From contig JAWPHD010004460.1 of the NCBI GenBank assembly GCA_037043455.1, forward strand, positions 1 to 64,000: a DNA stretch of 64,000 nt, in the 5' to 3' direction. Made by a program: the position numbers and the translations under genes. The notes beneath the pieces are model-generated. The model had not been told where the DNA came from. It made no database searches and was given only the letters and a program-made list of their open reading frames with translations. This document shows positions 48,570 to 61,116 of the stretch, in pieces. How positions within the stretch are numbered: position 1 is the stretch's first letter; each line of letters begins with the position of its first letter. The stretch is from Cyrtodaria siliqua. Taxonomy: Eukaryota > Mollusca > Bivalvia > Adapedonta > Hiatellidae.

Positions 48570-50155
48570 AACAATGTTAGTAGGCAAATCATGTGATATC
48601 ACAAAAACAAACGGGTTGACAATAGGGCTACCGCCTTGGAACAGCCAGTGGCAAAAAGTCTACTGTGGGTTTATCCAGGTTCTATGGTGCACCAAACCTC
48701 ACTCTTACCTTATTGTAACTCGACTACAAGCTCTAGAAAAAACGAATAAGATAGGAATCATAGACCGCATAAGCATGATAAGAATAACCCGCGGAACATC
48801 CACATATAAGAGGGGATAATTAACAATATCAAAAATATAATCATCCTCTTGTCAAATATTTTACTAATAATTTCTATATTTTTCATTTCAGAGATGTAAA
48901 TCAAGAAAAGAAAGCGACAGTGTCAGAAATGTTAGCTTTGTTGAGTTGAAGTTTAGGATAGAAAGTATTAATCACAGTAGACAAGAAAGGAGTGTCACTG
49001 ATCAATATGGCATCCAGACATCAAGAGGGGTCATTAAAGGCTTCATTTACATCTACCTGAAAGACTCATAAAATCTCTTTCATGACAATACAAAAACAAA
49101 TCTGCGACAAGAGGTGCACAGTTCGTACCCATAAGGATGCCATCAATGTGTCAAAAAGCGGTAGATCCATACCTAACGAACAAATTATCTAATAGGAAAA
49201 TAAAGCTCACATATTATGTAATTATCTAAACTGCCGTCAGAAAGAAAAGATTTAATATTTGATCAAGAACGTCTCCTCCTGAATTTCTAATTGACCCAAC
49301 TACCTTAATCCCGGAAATGTTATAAGCTTTAGCACAAGATTGTTTAACGTCATCTTTAACCGCAGTAATACAAAAAGTTCAAATTTTGGAGATGTTTGTA
49401 GTGGTGCAGGTAGATGTGAGAATCATGGCTATTATAGAGGTATGTACCTACCTACCACCAGTACCTACCTACCACCATAAGAGCCATGATTCTCACGTCT
49501 ATGGTGCAGGTAATAGAATTAGCAAAAAGCGGATTTCATAAGGCTGTTTGAGTAATTTAGGAATCCAGTACATAGTTGGAAGTTTTGCTTTTCGTCTAAC
49601 CCAGCCTTGAACGTGTTGCACCAAGTGATATGCATCGAAATAACGTCATCCTCAATAGATGGAACTGGCGTATACGAATTAGTGCTCCCGAGTTCCGGAG
49701 AAAAGAAAATGACGTAATGTAGGCGTTAAGCTATAATTACATTATTAGCTGCTTGACAGCAGAAACTAAAACAAATTAGTACAAAATTCTTGAATTCCAG
49801 ATTTTAAAGTACGAAATGAAAACATAGGTCTCGGAGGAAGTAAAGAGGATTTAGCATTATAAAAGTTAATCTAAAGGTATCTATCATTTTAAGAATTGAA
49901 ATTTTCCATGTAGAAAGGGAGTTCGGGTCCGCATGTTCTCTATGACACCATTTGATACTAAAATCCTCAATGGATTGGGCGATCTGAGCATGAGATGCAT
50001 TAAAATCAATAATTTCAGTCAATCTATACTTTGGACCTTTAGAAAGCAAATGACGAATACGTGTATCTACAATGTCAAAATTACCAGTAACGACATGACC
50101 TGTCGGAGCATAGCAACATTTTGATGTTTTACACCCACATTCCTTCGGAGTGTTA
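48570..50155 (-). pseudogene. dead reverse-transcriptase retroelement
   Basis: Minus-strand fragments in family order. CYAPTGHVVTGNFDIVDTRI and LLSKGPKYRLTEII come first (about 50130-49950), then RT-like LDNLFVRYGS and ILMGTNCAPLVADLFLYCHE (about 49200-49080). The catalytic region follows, where the expected 'RYLDD' reads '*CLDA' (about 49020), then VINTFYPKLQLNKANISDT, and after a frameshift NYPLLYVDVP (about 48820). Several stops and frame changes. I recognise the 'MGTNCAPLxADLFLY' block from a metazoan retroelement RT family, possibly Penelope-like; the class is uncertain. Confidence 0.82.
49413..49500. repeat. palindrome inside the RT pseudogene
   Basis: 'gatgtgagaatcatggct' pairs with 'agccatgattctcacgtc' around a 'cctacctaccacca' duplicated loop. 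It interrupts the RT frame. Confidence 0.8.
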
Positions 50156-50409
50156 TTTTATGTCTTATTCAGAAACTATCGTGTTGTAGTTGAAAATAAT
50201 ATTTGTGTGTAATTTTTTTTTCATACTTTTAATACATGCCTTTCGGAAATTTTGAAATATTTAAGAATATAATCAACAACATAATTAACCCGAACAATGC
50301 TTGAACTTGACCTCATTGCACAAGGGACTTCGGCATATTGTTCTTATTTAAATGAATATTAGCTACGGTGTTACAGGTAAAGCTTTCATATTTGGTATAT
50401 ATGTGCACC

Positions 50410-53400
50410 GCAACCTACCCTTCATTCCCTCCCCTCACGACCCTCTACTCTATATACATACATCGCTGTACCCTACTCATTCCCTTCCCTCACGATCCTC
50501 TACTCTATATACATACATCGCTGTACCCTACTCATTCCCTCCCCTCACGACCCTCTACTCTATATACATACATCGCTGTACACTACTCATTCCCTCCCCT
50601 CACGACCCTCTACTCTATATACATACATCGCTGTACCATACTCATTCCCTTCCCTCACGATCCTCTACTCTATATACATACATCGCTGTACCCTACTCAT
50701 TCCCTCCCCTCACGATCCTCTACTCTATATACATACATCGCTGCACCCTACTCATTCCCTCCCCTCACGACCCTCTACTCTATATACATACATCGCTGTA
50801 CCCTACTCATTCCCTCCCCTCACGACCCTCTACTCTATATACATACATCGCTGTACACTACTCATTCCCTTCCCTCACGATCCTCTACTCTATATACATA
50901 CATCGCTGTACCCTACTCATTCCCTTCCCTCACGATCCTCTACTCTATATACATACATCGCTGTACCCTACTCATTCCCTCCCCTCACGATCCTCTACTC
51001 TATATAAATACATCGCTGTACACTACTCATTCCCTTCCCTCACGATCCTCTACTCTATATACATACATCGCTGTACACTACTCATTCCCTTACCTCACGA
51101 TCCTCTACTCTATATACATACATCGCTGTACCCTACTCATTCCCTTCCCTCACGATCCTCTACTCTATATACATACATCGCTGTACCCTACTCATTCCCT
51201 CCCCTCACGATCCTCTACTCTATATATATACATCGCTGTACACTACTCATTCCCTTCCCTCACGATCCTCTACTCTATATACATACATCGCTGTACACTA
51301 CTCATTCCCTTCCCTCACGATCCTCTACTCTATATACATACATCGCTGTACACTACTCATTCCCTTCCCTCACGATCCTCTACTCTATATACATACATCG
51401 CTGTACACTACTCATTCCCTTCCCTCACGATCCTCTACTCTATATACATACATCGCTGTACCCTACTCATTCCCTCCCCTCACGATCCTCTACTCTATAA
51501 ACATACATCGCTGTACACTACTCATTCCCTTCCCTCACGATCCTCTACTCTATATACATACATCGCTGTACACTTCTCATTCCCTCCCCTCACGATCCTC
51601 TACTCTTATATACATACATCGCTGTACACTACTCATTCCCTCCCCTCACGATCCTCTACTCTTATATACATACATCGCTGTACACTACTCATTCCCTTCC
51701 CTCACGATCCACTACTCTATATACATACATCGCTGTACACTACTCATTCCCTTCCCTCACGATCCTCTACTCTATATACATACATCGCTGTACCCTACTC
51801 ATTCCATTCCCTCATGATCCTCTACTCTATATACATACATCGCTGTACCCTACTCATTCCTCCCCTCACGATCCTCTACTCTATATACATACATCGCTGT
51901 ACACTACTCATTACCCTCCCCTCACGATCCTCTACTCTATATACATACATCGCTGTACACTACTCATTCCCTCCCCTCACGATCCTCTACTCTATATACA
52001 TACATCGCTGTACCCTACTCATTACCCTTCCCTCACGATCCTCTACTCTATATACATACATCGCTGTACACTACTCATTCCCTTCCCTCACGATCCTCTA
52101 CTCTATATACATACATCGCTGTACACTACTCATTCCCTTCCCTCACGATCCTCTACTCTATATACATACATCGCTGTACACTACTCATTCCCTTCCCTCA
52201 CGATCCTCTACTCTATACACATACATCGCTGTACCCTACTCATTCCCTTCCCTCACGATCCTCTACTCTATATACATACATCGCTGTACACTACTCATTC
52301 CTCCCCTCACGATCCTCTACTCTATATACATACATCGATGTACACTACTCATTCCCTTCCCTCACGATCCTCTACTCTATATACATACATCGCTGTACAC
52401 TACTCATTCCCTTCCCTCACGATCCTCTACTCTATATACATACATCGCTGTACCCTACTCATTCCCTCCCCTCACGACCCTCTACTCTATACACATACAT
52501 CGCTGTACACTACTCATTCCCTTCACTCACGATCCTCTACTCTATATACATACATCGCTGTACCCTACTCATTCCCTCCCCTCACGATCCTCTACTCTAT
52601 ATACATACATCGCTGTACACTACTCATTCCCTTCCCTCACGACCCTCTACTCTATATACATACATCGATGTACCCTACTCATTCCCTCCCCTCACGATCC
52701 TCTACTCTATACACATACATCGCTGTACACTACTCATTCCCTTCCCTCACGATCCTCTACTCTAAATACATACATCGCTGTACCCTACTCATTCCCTCCC
52801 CTCACGATCCTCTACTCTATATACATACATCGCTGTACCCTACTCATTCCCTCCCCTCACGATCCTCTACTCTATACACATACATCGCTGTACACTTCTC
52901 ATTCCCTTCCCTCACGATCCTCTACTCTATATACATACATCGCTGTACCCTACTCATTCCCTTCCCTCACGATCCTCTACTCTATATACATACATCGCTG
53001 TACACTACTCATTCCTCCCCTCACGATCCTCTACTCTATATACATACATCGCTGTACACTACTCATTCCCTTCCCTCACGATCCTCTACTCTATACACAT
53101 ACATCGCTGTACCCTACTCATTCCCTTCCCTCACGATCCTCTACTCTATATACATACATCGCTGTACACTACTCATTCCCTTCCCTCACGATCCTCTACT
53201 CTATATACATACATCGCTGTACACTACTCATTACCCTCCCCTCACGATCCTCTACTCTATATATGTACATCGCTGTACACTACTCATTCCCTTCCCTCAC
53301 GATCCTCTACTCTATATACATACATCGCTGTACACGACTCATTACCCTCCCCTCACGATCCTCTACTCTATATACATACATCGCTGTACACTACTCATTC

Positions 53401-54272
53401 CCTCCCCTCACGATCCTCTACTCTATATACATACATCGCTGTACCCTACTCATTACCCTTCCCTCACGATCCTCTACTCTATATACATACATCGCTGTAC
53501 ACTACTCATTCCCTTCCCTCACGATCCTCTACTCTATATACATACATCGCTGTACACTACTCATTCCCTTCCCTCACGATCCTCTACTCTATATACATAC
53601 ATCGCTGTACACTACTCATTCCCTTCCCTCACGATCCTCTACTCTATACACATACATCGCTGTACCCTACTCATTCCCTCCCCTCACGACCCTCTACTCT
53701 ATATACATACATCGCTGTACACTACTCATTCCCTTCCCTCACGACCCTCTACTCTATATACATACATCGCTGTACACTACTCATTCCCTTCCCTCACGAT
53801 CCTCTACTCTATATACATACATCGCTGTACCCTACTCATTCCCTTCCCTCACGATCCTCTACTCTATATACATACATCGCTGTACCCTACTCATTCCCTT
53901 CCCTCACGATCCTCTACTCTATATACATACATCGCTGTAACCTACTCATTCCCTTCCCTCGCGATCCTCTACTCTATATACATACATCGCTGTACACTAC
54001 TCATTCCCTTCCCTCACGATCCTCTACTCTATATACATACATCGCTGTACACTACTCATTCCCTCCCCTCACGACCCTCTACTCTTATACATACATCGCT
54101 GTACCCTACTCATTTCCTTCCCTCACGATCCTCTACTCTATATACATACATCGCTGTACCCTACTCATTACCCTCCCCTTACGATCCTCTATTCTATATA
54201 TATACATCGCTGTACACTACTCATTTCCTTCCCTCACGACCCTCTACTATATATACATACATCGTTATACCC
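50410..54272. repeat. 55-bp satellite array, about 70 units
   Basis: Unit of 55 bp: 'catcgctgtacactactcat', 'tcccttccctcacgatcctc', 'tactctatatacata'. Variation is mainly at 'cccta/cacta', 'cttcc/ctccc' and 'gatcc/gaccc'. The plus strand of the unit lacks TAA, TAG and TGA and its length is not a multiple of three, so all three plus frames stay open for long distances. This yields frames of 382, 1190 and 646 codons that are not genes. The plus strand is strongly pyrimidine-rich. Confidence 0.95.
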
Positions 54273-54737
54273 TACTAATTACCCCCCCCCACACCTATCA
54301 TATACAATATACCTTGTGAATAAACCGGTATCTTTTGGACGATACATCCTTTGGTAATAGTAAAACAATAATACTAAAATTGTGTTTAGTAATATAAACT
54401 GCTCTATCTAAAAATACTATCATGTTCCGCAACTAATCCGTCTTAATGGGGTGTAGATATGCCATGTTAAACGTAATGTGTCCATGTATTGTATCAATTT
54501 ATATTCAAAGCGACATCGTGTTTTGATTACGTCTCTGTTACACGTTTTATCTCCCCACATGCCGAAAGTCCAATTTTTGATCCCTGACCGTGCCACACAT
54601 GGTCCAAATATTTAACAAATAGTAACATCAACTCCCTTGTTTGACGTTGACTGTATAACGGGTCGTCAAGGACTGGTCGGCCCGTTGTCAGTAAAATGTA
54701 ACAGGATTGGGTATCTTGTCATGTCTATACGGCAGTT

Positions 54738-55372
54738 CATACATTACATTACACTACACTACATTACATTACATGACATGACACTACACTACACTACACT
54801 ACACTACACTACACTACACTACACTACACTGCACTACATTAAAATTACATTACACTACACTACATTACATTACATGACAGTACAGTACACTACACTACAC
54901 TACACTACACTACACTACACTACACAACATTAACCTTACATTACATTACATTACAGTACATAAGCATTACATTAACATTATATTACATTACATTAACATG
55001 AGCTGACATGACATTACATTATATTACATTACGTTACATTAACATTTATATTACATAACATTACATTAACATTACTTTACATTACAGTACAGTACAGTAC
55101 AGTACAGTACATGACATTACATTAACACTAACATTAGATTACATTGCATTACATTAACATTGCATTACATTAACATTGCATTACATTAGCATTGCATTAC
55201 ATTACACTACAGTACATGACATTAACTGTATATTACATTACATTACATTAACATTTCATAACATTACATTCCACTACACCAAACCACATCACACCACACA
55301 ACACAACACCACAACACAACACAGGACACCACATCACATTACATTACATTACATTACAGTACACGTTATCTC
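54738..55372. repeat. pentanucleotide microsatellite (ACTAC/ATTAC)n
   Basis: About 630 bp of 'acact', 'acatt' and 'acagt' pentamers with occasional 6-bp 'aacatt' units; blocks of one variant are homogenised locally. Frames at 54637-54933 and 55176-55382 arise from it. Confidence 0.95.
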
Positions 55373-55727
55373 ACGTACATAGTAATCATTGTATTTACCT
55401 AATTAGTCATTTGTTAAAAGTTCTGACATGCTCGAGATGTCAGACAGCTACATTGCAAAAATAGTATATTGTTTGGAGCGCATTTTTCAGCAAAATGGTT
55501 TTCAGCAATACATACATAAATTATATATATCCATATCATTGGAGATAGATTGGTGAATGAAAATAATTTTGAAAATCGGTTCAGAAAAAATAAATATTTT
55601 ATAGCCAAAATACCTTTTTTGATAGGGCTTTAAACAGGTCTCACAAACAAACTTAACGGTGTGTTCTCATGCTGCTCTGGCTTGTGTCAAGTCACTGATT
55701 ACATTGTGGCTTTCTAGGCTTTGGTGT

Positions 55728-55998
55728 TTTATACTATATATATATTATCATTGATGTTTTTTACTTATATTGCTTAGTAACGCTGCCTTGTATGTTTTAT
55801 ATTATATATACATTATCATTGATGTTTTTTACTTATATTGCTTAGTAACGCTGCCTTGTATGTTTTATATTATATATACATTATCATTGATGTTTTTTAC
55901 TTATATTGCTTAGTAACGCTGCCTTGTATGTTTTATATTATATATACATTATCATTGATGTGTTTTACTTATATTGCTTAGTAACGCTGCCTTGTATG
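55728..55998. repeat. 68-bp tandem repeat, four copies
   Basis: Four nearly identical copies of a 68-bp unit with 'tacattatcattgatgtttt' and 'ttgcttagtaacgctgcctt'. The near-identity suggests recent expansion. Confidence 0.93.
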
Positions 55999-57456
55999 TT
56001 AGAGATTATAACCTGACGGGGATATCTTTATTTACACTGTTCCATTTATTAGGATGACTATAGGGTTAAGTGGGAGGTTTGTTGCACCCTAGAACCAGGT
56101 TTGAACCCCCAGAGGCTATGTTTGCCACTGACCGTTCCAAAGTGGTAGTCCTTTTGTGAACCCTTGTCTGTTTGTGATGTCTTATCTTGCCTTTTATTCA
56201 TCTTTTTTATATATAGTTGTTCTTTGTTTCTTTGTGTGTTTGTGGTTAATTATCGTTCTTTAATGCTATTTTTACTGTTCGATTTTATATCTATTCTTAA
56301 ACTCAAAAGTTGTCATTATTGCCTTGAAAACTCCAGCGTATGGTCATACATATAAAATCAAGGTCAAACCTTAAAAAAACTACATCAATAATGTTCGAGA
56401 TATATGACCGATGTTTTGAAATAAGGTCAGTGACATCAAAATAGGTCAATGCCATTAAAATAGGTCAGTACATCCTTAATAGTAAACATTTTGACCTTGA
56501 CCTGCATTTGACAAATGTGATTTTGATATAATTGACCTTCATCTTCATTTTTTAAAGATTGCTTATGGTTAAGCGTTACATTGTCAAACATTACATTTCG
56601 GTATGTCAGCACGACAGTAAGGGTGTTATTTTGATAGCTTGATAACAAAGTTCATCAAACAAGATTATTCTAAATATTCAAATTATGACTAAGTAAGATA
56701 GTCCAAGAATGATATGACTAAGTAAGATAGTCCAAGAATGATACAATAAATTTACTGACGAATATTCAAAATAATCCAAGAACGACCCATTAAAAAAACA
56801 TATTTTGGCGCTGAATCTGAATATTTCAAGAAGGACGCATGTAAGACCCTTTCTCGACACGCGCAAAATCTAACAAGAACGACACATTAAGAAACCACTT
56901 TTGGAGACACATACGTAGTCTAAATTTTCCAGACAAAAAAAAACACTATTAAAACTGTTGTACATGTTTGTGAAAATGCATTGATTCATTGATATAAAAT
57001 ATGTGACCAAGTTTGGTAAAAATCACATGAAATATGAAGTAGCTAGAGATTTACAAGGTAAAATATAGCATGTTTCAATAAATCAAGGGCCATAACTCTA
57101 ATGTTACGAATACGATCTGGCCAGTTTTCCATTTTTTAGAGTTTGCATTAATATAAACAATATGGCCGAGTTTAGTTAGAGTTCAAATGGATAATGAATG
57201 TGCAGCAGAGATAACGAAGCAAATTATAGCATTTTTAAATAAGTATGTACCCAAATATTTCCTGTTTCTACTCCCATATGTCTAGTTTTTAAACTCGTCC
57301 AAGATGATATTAAATTTCTGCCCAAAAACAAATGGTTAAGATCGGCTGAAACAGCGGATGAAAAATGAAGGAGAAACAGTGCTAACAGGAAAATATATAG
57401 CATTTGTTCAATCACATACGGTCCATAACTCAATTGTTACTTATTCGATCTAGCTT
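55999..57456. repeat. gene-free stretch with degenerate repeats
   Basis: No gene seen. Contains a 28-bp direct duplication ('atgactaagtaagatagtcc') at about 56685-56740 and, from about 56940, roughly three degenerate units of about 180 bp with 'ccataactctaatgttac', 'ttcgatctagc' and 'aaaatatagcatgtttcaat'. Confidence 0.6.
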
Positions 57457-57462
57457 TTTATT
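57457..57462 (-). promoter_or_regulatory. candidate poly(A) signal of the Kv gene
   Basis: Reads AATAAA on the minus strand about 300 bp after the channel's stop codon. In such AT-rich DNA this hexamer is common by chance, so the assignment rests on position only. Confidence 0.25.
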
Positions 57463-57758
57463 TTATAAAACCATAAAGTCTATAACATAGTTTAAAACAT
57501 GAGAAAATCGTGGGATAAAATAAATTGAACAAAGCAAAGGGTTTCAAATTACTTTTGACTTTCATTAGGTATATATAAAAACAACACAAACGCTTTAATT
57601 TTCTATTTTAAACTTTACGAACAATAGAATTTCTGCCACCGTGGGTGGCGACACAGCAGACAACAAGTGTCCGAATACTAGTAAATCAATATTTACGTAT
57701 CCGATAGTCCAACATTCTGCAATCGTTTTTATATATCATTGCCGGTAGACGAGCCGGT

Positions 57759-58703
57759 TTAAATGTTTTTGGTGTCGTCATTTCCGGTCGGAAGAAAAAC
57801 GAGTTTCTCTGAATCGTTTGCGTTTGTAAAGGTTACGCCCGAGCATTGTAACAAAGAGGCATTGTTGGCATTTACAAGAGTAGTTTGTTCGCCTACTGTA
57901 TACGCTTTGAGTGCCCGCTGGATGCGTTTGTGTTGGAAGGTGTAGTTACTGATAATCGCGGAGACCAAAAAGCATATCATGATTATACCAGTCACGGCGC
58001 ATACAGATGCCACTCCCTGTCCAAGTCGTGTAACTGGACGCAGGTCACCATAGCCAACCGTTGTCATTGTAATCACTGCCCACCATAAAGCGTCTGGAAT
58101 ATCCCGAAAATGTGTGTCCATCTCATCGTATTCGGCAACATACACGAACGTGGCAAAAAATAATTGTCCAATAAACATAAAACAAAGAAAGAGAATCATT
58201 TCTTTGATGCTTGCCTTGATAGTGTAAACGAGTACCCAGAAACCGGATGTGTGTTTGATTAATCGGAAAATCCGCAGAATACGGAATAATTTGATAATTA
58301 AGAAATCAATATTACCTTCAATTACCATGTCGGCTATACTTGATAAGAGCACAAGTGCGTCTATGATATTCAATGGCATAATCAGAAACCTTATTTTTTT
58401 TGGAGCAAACACGAATCTCATGACGATTTCAATCAAGAAGAACAAGTTGCATAATATGTAAACTATTGTGAACATTTTCAGTATCAAAGGTGTTGAATCA
58501 ATATGGACAGTTTGTGCCGTTCCCTCCAAAATGGACAGCAATACCATAAAGAACGATACGCATCCATATATCATGGCGGGGATGGACGTTCCGGGGTTGG
58601 TTAGAATATTCCATATTTTCGGTTGATTGACGGACCAGAATGTCCGTTGTTGATTCGGAGTTACATTGTGGGTGTCACCTGAGCCTTCCCGGTCTTGATT
58701 AAG
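57759..58703 (-). CDS. Kv channel, last exon (S1-S6, pore)
   Basis: Final coding exon (314 codons plus stop) of a voltage-gated potassium channel in the plasma membrane. The acceptor 'atttcag' is at 58704-58710 and the frame joins the upstream exon in phase 0. In exon residue numbers: S1 about 43-62, S2 about 75-97, S3 about 108-127, S4 about 134-151 with basic residues every third position (K138, R141, R144, R147, K150), S5 about 166-190, the pore helix with a WW pair, the filter TVGYGD at 215-220, and S6 about 230-254. Two oddities: the site of the first S4 arginine is leucine, and the S6 Pro-x-Pro hinge of Kv1-Kv4 channels is replaced by LVS (246-248). The cytoplasmic tail after S6 is about 60 residues and shows no motif I recognise. 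Family membership is certain; subfamily is not. Confidence 0.95.
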   Translation of the reverse strand, partial: LNQDREGSGDTHNVTPNQQRTFWSVNQPKIWNILTNPGTSIPAMIYGCVSFFMVLLSILEGTAQTVHIDSTPLILKMFTIVYILCNLFFLIEIVMRFVFAPKKIRFLIMPLNIIDALVLLSSIADMVIEGNIDFLIIKLFRILRIFRLIKHTSGFWVLVYTIKASIKEMILFLCFMFIGQLFFATFVYVAEYDEMDTHFRDIPDALWWAVITMTTVGYGDLRPVTRLGQGVASVCAVTGIIMICFLVSAIISNYTFQHKRIQRALKAYTVGEQTTLVNANNASLLQCSGVTFTNANDSEKLVFLPTGNDDTKNI

Positions 58704-59151
58704 CTGAAATATACATTATATATACTTCTCAAAATAATATAAAGACCACAAAATACAACAGTAAATAATTACTTATTGCGGGTTTCATATTCATATAAAA
58801 ACCTTAATAAAAAATACGCATATTCAAAATGTCAATACAGTTAACACTATATTAATGATCAGGTTACGAAGCTGTTAAACACCATTTACGACTGTTAACC
58901 TGAAATACTGTCGCAAAAGTCAATTTAACTTTAGTACTGGTTAACCCGTTTCTAAGGCATTTCATTGTTTTGACAGTTTTACTCATAAGCGCATTGATAT
59001 GAAACGTACTGACGGCACATTTTGACGGTTGAACGTCACATGACTGGATTTGCTATGGGTCATGCACTATTTAATAGCAAATGTTTGAAAGTCAACCAAT
59101 CGGATTGGGGGATTTTTGGCAAGTGTGCGCTAGATTAAAGTTTTACATTAC

Positions 59152-59319
59152 CACATTCATAGCATCGATAGTAGAGTTCCAGTTGGCATAGTTGTTCGAA
59201 CAACACCTGGCTATTTTGTACGGCGGCACGCCCCAGAATACCAGTTCCGTCTTGACAGTTGGACCACAGATGTATGACGGGATGTGCAGTTCTCCTGTAC
59301 GGAGGTAGTTAAGCACGAC
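59152..59319 (-). CDS. Kv channel, T1 domain exon (C-terminal half)
   Basis: A 56-codon exon encoding the second half of the cytoplasmic T1/BTB tetramerisation domain. It begins VVLNYLRTGELHIP, the usual 'YRTGxLH' block, and contains a perfect HX5CX20CC motif (His at exon residue 12, Cys 18, Cys-Cys 39-40). That is the interfacial zinc site known from Kv2, Kv3 and Kv4 but absent from Shaker/Kv1, so this channel is not Shaker-type. The acceptor is 'aatcacag' ending at 59320, the donor is 'gtaatg' starting at 59151, and both junctions are phase 0. The intron to the last exon is only about 450 bp. Confidence 0.93.
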
Positions 59320-59914
59320 CTGTGATTTAGGAAATTATCTGTATATAAATATTAAGAGAGGTAGTTCTTGTCAGGGAGTAGTTCCTACTCTTATGTATCG
59401 CCATGTGCACGTTACTGTCTTTGTTATTAGTCTAATACAGTAAACAAATTAAATGTAATGGTTTAATTACACAAAATAGAAACAATCATGTGAGATTATC
59501 TGTATGAGTGTAGTGACAATCAAGGAACACTCTGCAGATCCTAGATATATATTTAGAGACCATCTATGAACACTCATGTAAGATCCTTTGTATATATGTA
59601 GTGACAATCTATGAACATTCATGAAAGATCACGTGTATATATGTAGGACAATCTAGGAACATTCATGAAAGATCACGTGTATATATGTAGGACAATCTAA
59701 GAACACTCTGTAAGATCCTCTATATAATGTAACGACTGTCTAGGAACACTCATGTAAGAACCTCTGTATATATGTAGTTACAATCTAGGAATAATCATGT
59801 AAGATCCCCTGTATATATGTAGTGACAATCTATGAGCTCTCATGTAATATCCTCTGTAAATCTAGGAACACTCATTTAAGATCCTCTGTATATATATGTA
59901 TTGACACTCCAGAA

Positions 59915-60318
59915 CTGAATTGGGGTTTTAAGGCGCACCAACACATGAAAAGTTTATATGGCGCCTAAAAGGCATGAACTTGCCAGGCTCATCTTCCATG
60001 TACATCGGGATAAAATATGGAAAATGGGCCTAGAACCTTCTCATCCTGAACTGCAGAGTTGCTCCAAATTCTATCATAGAAACTCCATTTACGCTGGAGC
60101 CACGTTATTATTTTTCTGCCACTGCTCTTTTGATGCGAGCGAGATAGCACCTGAAACAATGCAGGGATTATGATGAAGACCTTTAATGAACATGAACAAA
60201 AAATGATCAAATGAACATGAATTTTGGGGGATTCTACCCCTCTGCCTACCCCTCCAAAGGGAAATGCAGTGGCCCTATTCTTTGCCCCGTGACCAAACGG
60301 GGGCATCCGGGAACCAGA
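59915..60318 (-). mobile_element. SINE-like element, copy 1 in the Kv intron
   Basis: A roughly 400-bp element in reverse orientation. Its left end is the complement of a 3' tail ('gaattggggttttaaggcgc'), and its right end is GC-rich ('ccgtgaccaaacgggggc'). A related element with clear target-site duplications lies at 34550-34977. It sits inside the 45-bp array and is about 1.2 kb from a near-identical copy. Confidence 0.8.
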
Positions 60319-61116
60319 AACAAAGATGTAAGATCTCCTGTATATATATAGTGCACTCCGGAAACTTTTATGTAAGATCACGTGTATATATGTAGTGACA
60401 CTCCAGAAACACTCATTTCAGATCCCCTGTATATATGAAGTGACAATCTATGAACACTCTATAAGATCCTCTGTATGTATGAAGTGACAATCTAGGAACA
60501 CTCATGTAAGATTCTCAGTATATATGTAGTGACAATCTAGAAGCTCTTGTGTAATATCCTCTAATATCCTCTGTATATATGTAGTGACAATCTAGGAGCA
60601 CTCATGTAATATCCCCTGTATGTGTTGTGGCAATCTAGAAACATTCATGTAAGATCCTGTATATATGTAGTTACAATCTAGGAAAAATCATGTAAGATCC
60701 CCTGTATATATGTAGTGACACTCTAAGAACACTATGCAAGATCCTCTATATGTATGTAGTGATAATCTAGGAACACTCTGTAAGATCATCTATATGTTTG
60801 TAGTGATAATCTAGGAACACTCATGTAAGATCCTCTGTATATATGTAGTGACAATCTAGGAACATTCATGAAAGATCACGTGTATATATGTAGGACAATC
60901 TAAGAACACTCTGTAAGATCCTCTATATAATGTAACGACTGTCTAGGAACAATCATGTAAGATCCTCTGTATGTATGAAGTGACAATCTAGGAACACTCA
61001 TGTAAGATTCTCTGTATATATGTAGTGACAATCTATGAGCTCTCATGTAATATCCTCTGTAAATCTAGGAACACTCATTTAAGATCCTCTGTATATATAT
61101 GTATTGACACTCCAGA

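Noticed and set aside
48896..49072. Open stretch after 'ttcatttcag' as exon 3 of the gene starting at 42963
   Set aside because: It is antisense to recognisable reverse-transcriptase sequence (catalytic region and following block).
50352..54278. Overlapping plus-strand frames of 382, 1190 and 646 codons as a repeat protein
   Set aside because: The 55-bp unit has no plus-strand stops and is not a multiple of three, so all three frames open together. There is no start context, splice site or known domain.
54738..55372. Telomere-like repeat
   Set aside because: The units are ACTAC/ATTAC pentamers, not the TTAGGG-type hexamer, and are internal microsatellite DNA.
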